From assembly GCA_947492525.1 (NCBI GenBank), contig CANLNQ010000002.1:171538-235537 (forward strand): 64,000 nucleotides of DNA, read 5' to 3'. Within the stretch, counting starts at the first letter, position 1. Each line of letters starts with the position of its first letter. Source of the DNA: an uncultured Granulosicoccus sp. (GTDB lineage: Bacteria > Pseudomonadota > Gammaproteobacteria > Granulosicoccales > Granulosicoccaceae). The translations under genes and the position numbers were made by a program. The notes under the pieces were generated by a model. The model was not told the DNA's origin, did no database searches, and worked only from the letters and a program-made list of their open reading frames with translations. Shown in pieces: positions 37,110-44,725 of the stretch.

Positions 37110-37901
37110 ATGTCGCAGCTGTTGCCTATATCTTCTGGATTTGCCCGTGTGTTTGCCTTGCTGGCTCTCACGAGTCTTTCCAGTGTCTGCATGGCACAGC
37201 AGAAATCGCTGACAGACCCCGATACGCCGTCAATCCGCATCTCCGCTTCCAGAACGCCACCGTTGATAACCCCCGCCGGGGATGGATACCTGGACCGGAT
37301 ACTGGCGACCCTGTTCGCGCGGAGTGGTATCGACTTCGAGGTCGTGATATCGCCAACACCCCGGGGTGTCGCGGACGCCAATTCAGGGGTGATAGACGCG
37401 GCCGTCTCCCCGTTTCCCGACATGCGTGACAGGTTCCCCGATCTGTTGCCATTGTCCGAACCGCTGTTGCCGGCGAATATCAGAGCGTTGTACACGCGAG
37501 ATGATATTGCCATCAGGACGGTAGAGGATTTTTTCAGCTATCGCCTGGGTTTTCTGCAAGGGTGGAGCAAACCGGAAGAATTGTTCAAGGACCATCCTGA
37601 TGTCACCCGGCTGCGAACACCCCAGTTGTTGATGCAGATGCTGGCCAATGATCGTGTGGATGTGGTGTATTTCCCTTCGGCTCCCGGTCGATTTATCGCC
37701 AGCGAAATCGGTATGCCGGATATCAAGGTATCGGAGTTTCAGTTGGATCGGCAGCTGTATCTGCACTTCAACCAACAGCATGACGAGCTGGTGACGCGTC
37801 TGCAGGCAAAGCTGGTGGCGATGAAGGTGGGTGGCACGATGGAATTGATACTGCGCGGATACGATACAGAGCATCAGCTGCTGCCCGTACGAGCACGCTG
37901 A
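37110..37901 (+). CDS. Periplasmic solute-binding protein (SBP family 3-like), copy 1
   Basis: 263 residues. A signal peptide ends at about residue 29 (SVCMA/QQK). The rest is a two-lobe periplasmic binding fold: GYLDRILATLFARSGIDFEVV, SPFPDMRDRFPDLLPLSEPLLPANIRALYTRDD, LLMQMLANDRVDVVYFP and the closing MELILRGY. No ABC permease or ATPase is nearby. The stop is 1 nt before the hybrid kinase start, so it is most likely the ligand-sensing partner of that kinase. A paralogue with the same arrangement lies 2.5 kb downstream. Confidence 0.88.
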   Translation: MSQLLPISSGFARVFALLALTSLSSVCMAQQKSLTDPDTPSIRISASRTPPLITPAGDGYLDRILATLFARSGIDFEVVISPTPRGVADANSGVIDAAVSPFPDMRDRFPDLLPLSEPLLPANIRALYTRDDIAIRTVEDFFSYRLGFLQGWSKPEELFKDHPDVTRLRTPQLLMQMLANDRVDVVYFPSAPGRFIASEIGMPDIKVSEFQLDRQLYLHFNQQHDELVTRLQAKLVAMKVGGTMELILRGYDTEHQLLPVRAR

Positions 37902-37902
37902 A

Positions 37903-40125
37903 TTGAGTATCCGGTCCACGCTGAATCGGAGTCTGCTGCTGCCGATTCTGTCGTTGGTAGTCGTCGCGGTCATCGTTGTCGGGGTTGCTGCCTATCATCT
38001 GGGGAATGCTCAGCTGGAACATCGCGTTCAGACCCTGTCCGAGAGTAGTGCCGTCCTGTTCGAGGACCTGCTCTGGCAGATGGATTACGACACGCTTCAG
38101 GTACTGCTTGACGAGTATGTTCTATTGGGCGCTATCACGTCAGCGCATATCGATTCGGGTCTCACCGAGGAAATCAGTGCGGGAGGCGAGGTGTCGAGTT
38201 CTGATACATACCTGGTTTCTCGCGAGTTGCTGCACCGCTCAGGCGACACGGTTCGGCAGATCGGCCGATTGACGCTGGAGATGAGTCGCGACGGTGTCTG
38301 GGATCTGGTGAAATCCAGCGTCTTGACGACTCTGGTTGTGGCAATTCTTGCGGCACTGGCGACGACGTTCATCATTCAGCATCTACTGAACAAGGGGCTG
38401 ATCATGCCCGTGCAGGCCATCGCCAATGGTCTGGACAGCTGGTTCGGGGACTGGCGGGACTTCCGGATCGACCTGGGTCGTGGCGAAAGACACATGCGAC
38501 ATTCTCAGGATGAGTTGGACCGTCTGGTGGAGTCGATTCATGGCATGCGGGATCAGATTCTGAATGCCAATCGTGTCATCGAATCGAAAGACGTTCGTCT
38601 GCTCAGTGCCGCCCGAATCGCCGGCATCGGCTACGCCACGTTCGAGCTTGAATCCGAAAACATCGTGGAATGCGATGAGACGTTTGCCAGCCTCGTCGGC
38701 CAGACGGTGGATGACATGCTGAATTTCAATATCCGGCGGGATATCGTGGGCAAGCGTGTACATCCCGACGATATCCCGCAGGCGGAAGTCATCCGTCAGC
38801 AGCTTATGCAGGGTCTCAATGCCGAGGGTGTGTTCAAGGTCGCCACTGCCAACGGAGAGTATCGGTATATCAGGCAGATGTTCAGCATCTCCTCGCCCGC
38901 TCGAGCGGGCCAGGCAACGCGAGTCCTGACTGTTGCACAGGATGTTACCGAGTTGCATCGTTTGCAGGCCAACCTGGTTCAGGCACAGAAGGTCAGGGCC
39001 ATCGGTAACCTGACGGGTGGAGTGGCGCATGACTTCAACAATATTCTGGCGGTGATTTCCGGCAATCTGGAGCTGCTGGAAGATATCGAGACGAACCCGG
39101 TTGCGCTGGGCTATCTGCACACTTCGCAACACGCGGTACATCTGGGAGCCGAGCTGACCCAGCAACTACTCTCATTCGCTCGCAAGCAACCACTGAGACC
39201 CGTGGTGCTGGATATTGCAAGAATGATCCGGAAATCACTGCCGCTCCTGCGCACCTCAGTGGGCGAGAGCGTGGATCTGGACTTCGTGGCAGATGGCGGG
39301 CTGTGGCGAGCCGAGGTCGATCCGGCACAGCTGCAGGCGGCCATCCTCAATCTGATCGTCAATGCGCGTGATGCCATGCCCGACGGCGGCAAGCTGACCA
39401 TAGAGGCTGGAAATGCAAGGCTGGACAGGACCTACGCGGACCTGCATGACGAGGTCGTACCGGGTCAGTATGTCTGCATCGCCGTCAGCGATACTGGTGT
39501 GGGGATGTCCGAGGACATCATCAGCCAGGCTCTGGAACCTTTTTACACCACCAAGGACGTGGGCAGAGGGACCGGACTGGGATTGCCGATGGCTTTCGGC
39601 TTTGCAAAACAGTCTGGCGGACATCTGAAGATCTACTCCGAGCCTGAACGTGGCACCACGGTGAAGCTCTATCTGCCACGCTTGAACGGATCGCGCGGGG
39701 ATGTGAACTCCGCAAGGGTGGGCCGCTCTGCTGCGAACCTGGAGGGTCTGCAGGTGTTTCTGGTGGAAGACAGCACGGAGCTTCGCGAGACCTTTACAAT
39801 GCAGCTGAAGCAGATGGGAGCTATCGTGCATGGCGCTCCAGACGGCGACACGGTGTTTGCAATGGCCCCCGCGATACCCCGTATCGATCTGATCCTCTGC
39901 GATGTCATTCTGCCCAATGGCATGAAGGGGCCTGAGGTGGTGTCGGGCTTGCAGGCGTTCTACCCGGAAGCTGCCGTTGTCTACATGTCGGGTTATACCG
40001 AAAACGCCATCATTCATCAGGGAAGGCTGGATGAGGGCGTCATCATGCTGCAGAAGCCGTTTTCGCGTCATGATCTGCTGGCAGCCGTGACCAGCGCAAT
40101 GAACGAACATCGCGCTGAAAGCTGA
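37903..40125 (+). CDS. Hybrid sensor histidine kinase, CckA-like core, copy 1
   Basis: 740 residues, TTG start directly after the binding-protein stop. Two membrane segments (about 11-32 and 140-162) enclose a periplasmic region of about 105 residues. A linker with HAMP-like helices follows, then a PAS domain (about 236-358). HisKA carries the phospho-acceptor His376 in GGVAHDFNN, a motif seen in CckA-type kinases. The ATPase domain has NLIVNARDAMP, DTGVGM and GTGLGLPM. A C-terminal receiver has its Asp in LCDVILPNGMKG. No output domain or Hpt protein is encoded nearby, so the phosphate must pass to a partner elsewhere. Confidence 0.94.
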   Translation: MSIRSTLNRSLLLPILSLVVVAVIVVGVAAYHLGNAQLEHRVQTLSESSAVLFEDLLWQMDYDTLQVLLDEYVLLGAITSAHIDSGLTEEISAGGEVSSSDTYLVSRELLHRSGDTVRQIGRLTLEMSRDGVWDLVKSSVLTTLVVAILAALATTFIIQHLLNKGLIMPVQAIANGLDSWFGDWRDFRIDLGRGERHMRHSQDELDRLVESIHGMRDQILNANRVIESKDVRLLSAARIAGIGYATFELESENIVECDETFASLVGQTVDDMLNFNIRRDIVGKRVHPDDIPQAEVIRQQLMQGLNAEGVFKVATANGEYRYIRQMFSISSPARAGQATRVLTVAQDVTELHRLQANLVQAQKVRAIGNLTGGVAHDFNNILAVISGNLELLEDIETNPVALGYLHTSQHAVHLGAELTQQLLSFARKQPLRPVVLDIARMIRKSLPLLRTSVGESVDLDFVADGGLWRAEVDPAQLQAAILNLIVNARDAMPDGGKLTIEAGNARLDRTYADLHDEVVPGQYVCIAVSDTGVGMSEDIISQALEPFYTTKDVGRGTGLGLPMAFGFAKQSGGHLKIYSEPERGTTVKLYLPRLNGSRGDVNSARVGRSAANLEGLQVFLVEDSTELRETFTMQLKQMGAIVHGAPDGDTVFAMAPAIPRIDLILCDVILPNGMKGPEVVSGLQAFYPEAAVVYMSGYTENAIIHQGRLDEGVIMLQKPFSRHDLLAAVTSAMNEHRAES

Positions 40126-40365
40126 TCCCGCTTGCTGCATGACGTCAAATGCTGTCACCGGATTCCAGGCTGCACGACAAGCGATAAAACACTGTCGAGC
40201 CATGCCATCAGAATGATAGTTTCAGCGATATAGTGCTGAATAGCACTGCAATGGTCAGCTTTACTACCCCACTTGATACCATGAGCTATTCTGTAACGAT
40301 CTTGCCGCGAGATTCAGGCGCGACTCGATCGGATGCAGGCAACATTCAGGCGAGGCTGGTGAATC

Positions 40366-41133
40366 ATGATCAGGCAATGGGCATGGCTGGGAAGGAACCT
40401 TCGCGTCGTCGCGATGCTCTTTCTGGTGTGCTGGTCCACCGAGTCCATCTCGCTGGAAGTTGCCGCGAACATTCCCTCAGCCGATGTTCTGAGAATTGCC
40501 ATTGCGCGCAGTCCACCACCCGGCAAGAAGCCTTACAGCGGTTATCTGGACCCGGTGCTGAGTGAGCTGTTTTCGCGCGTCGGCATTCGCTATGAACTGG
40601 TCACCACACCGGCTGCACGGGTCTTCCGTGAGGCGAATGCTGGAAATCTGGATGCGGCGATAACCCCATCATCAGGCGCGGGCAGCAATTACCCCGACCT
40701 GCTGTCCATGAGCGAGGCGATCCTGCCCATCGAGCTCGCCGGACTGTATACCCGACCTGGCATGAAGCTATCAACCGTGGACGACTTCTTTCATTATCGG
40801 TTGGCTTATGTCAGAGGCTGGAAGCCCGGCGAACGTTTTTTCGGTGATCATGAAAATGTGCAGCTGGCGCGCAGCCCGGAAGTTCTGATGAGCATGTTGT
40901 TGCACGACCGGGTCGACGTGGTTTTCTATGCCACCTATCCGGCCCGGTATCTGGCCAATGAAATCGGACTGACGGATCTGAAGGTGTCTGAATTTCATGT
41001 GTCGATCAATGTGTATCTGCATCTGAACCGACAACATGCCCAGTTGCTGCCCACTATCGAATCCCACCTTCTGGCCATGCAGGCCGATGGCAGTCTGGAT
41101 GCGATACTGGCTGCGCACGGTATCAGGCGATAG
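40366..41133 (+). CDS. Periplasmic solute-binding protein (SBP family 3-like), copy 2
   Basis: 255 residues with a signal peptide (LFLVCWSTESISLEVAA region) and the same fold and landmarks as copy 1: GYLDPVLSELFSRVGIRYELV, YPDLLSMSEAILPIELAGLYTR, VEDFF-like VDDFFHYRLAYVRGWKPGE, VLMSMLLHDRVDVVFYA, LKVSEFHVSINVYLHLNRQH. It diverges from copy 1 mostly in the ligand-facing regions, suggesting a different ligand. It lies 26 nt upstream of hybrid kinase copy 2. Confidence 0.88.
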   Translation: MIRQWAWLGRNLRVVAMLFLVCWSTESISLEVAANIPSADVLRIAIARSPPPGKKPYSGYLDPVLSELFSRVGIRYELVTTPAARVFREANAGNLDAAITPSSGAGSNYPDLLSMSEAILPIELAGLYTRPGMKLSTVDDFFHYRLAYVRGWKPGERFFGDHENVQLARSPEVLMSMLLHDRVDVVFYATYPARYLANEIGLTDLKVSEFHVSINVYLHLNRQHAQLLPTIESHLLAMQADGSLDAILAAHGIRR

Positions 41134-41159
41134 CGTCGAACCTCGAGAAGCATGATGAC

Positions 41160-43388
41160 ATGAGTATTCGATCGACAATCAACAAGAGTCTGATACTGCC
41201 GATCTTTTCGCTGGTGCTGGTCGCTGTGGCGCTTGTTGCCCTGTTCACGTATCAGACAGGTAATGCGCAGCTGGAGCGTCGCCTATACGAACTCGCCGAA
41301 GGCAGTGCCGTTCTGTTCGAGGACCTGCTATGGCAAACCGATCATGAGACCATCGGGGTCCTGCTTGAGAGGTATGTGAACCTTGGTGCGGTGACCGCTG
41401 CAGAGATTACGGCGAGCAGCCCGGAGTTTCATCTGCAGGTCGGCGAGCAGGGGGTGGGTGATTCGGTGTATCGCCATTCGCGAACCTTGCTGCAAAAGCA
41501 GGCTGACTCGACTCAGCAACTGGGCACGCTCACGCTGGAAATGAGCCGGCAGGCAGTCTGGCAAGCCGTCCGCGTTCGCACACTGCAGGCACTGGTCATT
41601 GCAACTCTGGCGGTCATTGCCACCACCATCATCATCCAGCATTCCCTGTATACCCGTCTGATCGATCCGCTGCTGAAGATCTGCAAGGGGCTGGATGGAT
41701 GGGAAGGTGACTGGAAGGATTTCAGGATCGATCTGGGGCGAGACAAGCACTCCGACAAGGGCGGTGAAAACGAACTGGATCGTCTGGTCGGTTCGATTCA
41801 CGGCATGCGGGACCATATTCTGGAAGCCGACAGCATCATCGAATCCAAGGAAAGACGCTTGCTGAGCGCTGCGCGCATTGCCGGTATCGGGTATGCCTCC
41901 TTCGACTTCGAAACCGGACAGATCCTTGAATGCGACGAGAATTTTGCGGGCATATTCGATCTGACGGCCGAGACGATGATGCGACTGTCCATCAGGGACG
42001 ACATTCTTCGCAAGCGCCTGCACCCCGATGACTCTGAACAGCAGAAGGAGATTCGCAGGCAATTGCGACAGGGTCATGCAAGCGAAGGTGTTTTCAGGGT
42101 AGCCAGCGATGCGGGGGAGTATCGGTATATCAGGCAACTGTACGAAGTGGCCTCCGATGAAGGCAGTCCGTCATTCGTGGTGCACACGGTGGCTCAGGAT
42201 GTCACGGAGCTCAGCCGCTTGCAAGCCAACCTGGTGCACGCCCAGAAGGTAAAGGCCATCGGCAATCTGACTGGCGGGGTTGCCCATGATTTCAACAATA
42301 TTCTGGCGATCATTGCAGGGAATCTGGAGTTGCTCGATGAAGTCATTGACGATTCATCAGCTCGTCAGTATATCGCCACTTCTCAGCACGCCGTGGATCT
42401 CGGCGCCGAGCTGACGCATCAACTGCTGGCCTTTGCCCGCAAGCAGCCACTGCGGCCTGAAGTACTGGATCTGTCGCGGATGCTGCGCGAATCGTTGTCT
42501 CTGCTACGTACCTCGGTGGGTGAGAGCGTGGATCTGGAGGTGATTGCCGACGGCGGGCTGTGGCTGACAGAAGTGGACAAGACTCAACTGGAAGCGGCCG
42601 TGCTGAACCTGGTGATCAATGCGCGTGATGCCATGCCCGATGGCGGCAAGCTCACCATTGAAGTCGGTAATGCTCGTCTGGATCGCGACTATGCCGAACG
42701 TCATGACGAGGTTCAACCGGGGCAGTATGTGTGTATCGCCATCACGGATACGGGCCGAGGCATGAGTGCAGCGACAATCACTCAGGCGCTGGAACCGTTT
42801 TTTTCCACCAAGGACGTCGGCAAGGGCACGGGGCTCGGTTTGCCGATGGCATTCGGTTTTATCAAACAATCCGGTGGTCACCTGAAGATCTATTCAGAGG
42901 TCGATCGTGGAACCACGGTGAAACTCTATCTGCCCCGCATCAACGCCCGTGAGGAAGTTGTTCGCACCACCTATGCCAGCCCGTCAACCGCGCCCTTCAA
43001 TGGTCTCCAGGTGTTTCTGGTGGAAGACGATGATGAACTGCGCAAGACATTCACCATGCAGCTGGAGCAGATGGGCTCCACCGTTCACAGTGCGCCCGAC
43101 GGGAATACGGCCTTGGAGATGGCCTACAGTATTCCCGATATCGATCTGATTCTGTGTGATGTCATTCTACCCAATGGCATGAAGGGGCAGGAGGTGGTGT
43201 CGGGCCTGCAGTTCGTCTACCCGAATGCCACCATCATCTACATGTCGGGCTACACCGAGAACGCCATCATTCATCAGGGGCGACTGGACCAGGGCGTTAC
43301 TATGTTGCAGAAGCCGTTTTCACGCCGGGATCTGGTGGCGGCTTACGCGACTGCATCGGAGGAGCGAAAGCAGCAAGAGAATGCCTGA
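41160..43388 (+). CDS. Hybrid sensor histidine kinase, CckA-like core, copy 2
   Basis: 742 residues, collinear with copy 1 from end to end. MSIRST start, membrane segments at about 11-30 and 143-162, PAS domain with GIGYASFDFETG, His376 in GGVAHDFNN, ATPase boxes NLVINARDAMP, DTGRGM and GTGLGLPM, and a receiver with LCDVILPNGMKG and GYTENAIIHQGRLD. The periplasmic part (about residues 31-140) is the least conserved. The cytoplasmic halves are very similar, so both kinases may feed the same downstream partner. Confidence 0.94.
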   Translation: MSIRSTINKSLILPIFSLVLVAVALVALFTYQTGNAQLERRLYELAEGSAVLFEDLLWQTDHETIGVLLERYVNLGAVTAAEITASSPEFHLQVGEQGVGDSVYRHSRTLLQKQADSTQQLGTLTLEMSRQAVWQAVRVRTLQALVIATLAVIATTIIIQHSLYTRLIDPLLKICKGLDGWEGDWKDFRIDLGRDKHSDKGGENELDRLVGSIHGMRDHILEADSIIESKERRLLSAARIAGIGYASFDFETGQILECDENFAGIFDLTAETMMRLSIRDDILRKRLHPDDSEQQKEIRRQLRQGHASEGVFRVASDAGEYRYIRQLYEVASDEGSPSFVVHTVAQDVTELSRLQANLVHAQKVKAIGNLTGGVAHDFNNILAIIAGNLELLDEVIDDSSARQYIATSQHAVDLGAELTHQLLAFARKQPLRPEVLDLSRMLRESLSLLRTSVGESVDLEVIADGGLWLTEVDKTQLEAAVLNLVINARDAMPDGGKLTIEVGNARLDRDYAERHDEVQPGQYVCIAITDTGRGMSAATITQALEPFFSTKDVGKGTGLGLPMAFGFIKQSGGHLKIYSEVDRGTTVKLYLPRINAREEVVRTTYASPSTAPFNGLQVFLVEDDDELRKTFTMQLEQMGSTVHSAPDGNTALEMAYSIPDIDLILCDVILPNGMKGQEVVSGLQFVYPNATIIYMSGYTENAIIHQGRLDQGVTMLQKPFSRRDLVAAYATASEERKQQENA

Positions 43389-43441
43389 GTCTGTGCTTGT
43401 GAAGCTTGGACAACAGGCATGGCGGGAAAACCCTTTCGTGT

Positions 43442-44458
43442 TCAGGCAATTGCGTCCATGAACCATGAACGAAATTCGCGCAGCGGGTCCTCATTGTCGC
43501 GATCGTTGGCAATCAGCCTCTCCAGATGCGCTCCCAGTTCTCGCTGATTGTATCCTGAGCCCTTGATGTTCTCGGCCAGCTGTTCGAAAGGCGAAGGGTC
43601 GAGACTGTCGGTATAGAGTCTGGCATCCTGAATGCGCCCCTGATGCACGTTGAGGAAGACCTCGACGCCGCCCCAGTTGAAGCGCTCGTCCAGCAGATGC
43701 GTGAACTCGGGCGTCTTGCCATAGTTCCATTCCCAGCTGCTGTAGAAGCGGAAAGTCTCATCCAGTCCGGGCAGTCTGTTGTCGTTGCCCGGCGCGATGC
43801 ATTCGACATCCACATCCACCGAGTAGTGGTCGAGATAGGCCTCGATCAATGCACCACTGATGACGTCGTGATCAATGCCGGGCTTGATCTGGTCAAGATT
43901 GGTGACTCGCGATTTCACCGAAGTAATGCCTTTCGCCGCCAGTTTCTTCGGATTCGGGGTCAGGTAGCTGGCAAGTCGGTTCAGATCGGCATGCAGCAGC
44001 AGTGTGCCGTGATGAAAGCCCCGGTCTCGTGTCTCCCGATAGGCAGAACCGGAGAACTTTCTCAGAAGCTCGCCATCGGGCACGACAAGATCGTTACGGC
44101 CGTTGGCAACGGCCTCGATGCCGAGGGATTGCAGGGCATGCAGTACGATGTCGGTCGATACCGTCTTGTCGTATTCGGGCTTGCCGGCCATGAAGGTGAA
44201 ATTGGTATTGCCCATATCCTGGAAGACCGCACCGCCTCCGGTACGTCGTCTGGCCAGCTTGACCTTGTCCTCTTCCATCTGGGCGACATTGCATTCACGC
44301 CAGGGATTCTGCGCGCGCCCGATGACCACGGTATCCATGTTTCTCCAGATGAACAGCACCCGGTGATCCGGGCTCATCTTCTCGAAGATGACTTCCTCGA
44401 CAGCGAGGTTGAACCAGGGGTTGTTCGAGGTGGAGACCAGTATGCGTGTCTTGCTCAT
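43442..44458 (-). CDS. lplA: Lipoate-protein ligase LplA
   Basis: 338 residues, the same length as E. coli LplA, and collinear with it. The catalytic core includes [30 protein letters not shown] (the lipoyl-binding RRxxGGGxV motif), [21 protein letters not shown] and [13 protein letters not shown]. The C-terminal accessory domain carries WNYGKTPEF. It attaches lipoate to the E2 subunits of 2-oxoacid dehydrogenases and to GcvH. A Fur-box-like site overlies its promoter region. Confidence 0.96.
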   Translation of the reverse strand: MSKTRILVSTSNNPWFNLAVEEVIFEKMSPDHRVLFIWRNMDTVVIGRAQNPWRECNVAQMEEDKVKLARRRTGGGAVFQDMGNTNFTFMAGKPEYDKTVSTDIVLHALQSLGIEAVANGRNDLVVPDGELLRKFSGSAYRETRDRGFHHGTLLLHADLNRLASYLTPNPKKLAAKGITSVKSRVTNLDQIKPGIDHDVISGALIEAYLDHYSVDVDVECIAPGNDNRLPGLDETFRFYSSWEWNYGKTPEFTHLLDERFNWGGVEVFLNVHQGRIQDARLYTDSLDPSPFEQLAENIKGSGYNQRELGAHLERLIANDRDNEDPLREFRSWFMDAIA

Positions 44459-44494
44459 GCGTGCGTCCTTGAGTCGGCAGCCGCCATTGTAATC

Positions 44495-44514
44495 AAATGA
44501 GAATGATTATCAAT
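44495..44514 (-). promoter_or_regulatory. Fur-box-like operator upstream of lplA
   Basis: The minus strand reads ATTGATAATCATTCTCATTT, close to the Fur consensus core TGATAATNATTATCA. It is centred about 46 nt upstream of the lplA start codon. Confidence 0.7.
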
Positions 44515-44599
44515 GTTACTAATTGTCATCCCCCGGGGTTTTCGACACGGGTGTAACCCGGCCATGTTCGAACCAGGCAGATGACAGGTGACAAAGGTA

Positions 44600-44633
44600 C
44601 TGCGCCCTCCACGAATGAACGGGGAGGGCGCAG
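44600..44633 (-). terminator. Terminator hairpin after acnB
   Basis: Perfect 11-bp stem CTGCGCCCTCC / GGAGGGCGCAG with a 12-nt loop, about 90 nt after the acnB stop. The following T run is short. It separates acnB from lplA. Confidence 0.7.
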
Positions 44634-44725
44634 TCGGTCTGACCGATTTGAAGGCCTGCAGGGCGCAGACGTCGGTCAGTTCTTCGCGTTCGGCATCAAG
44701 CGCGCGGGCGTTGATGCCGGCTACG

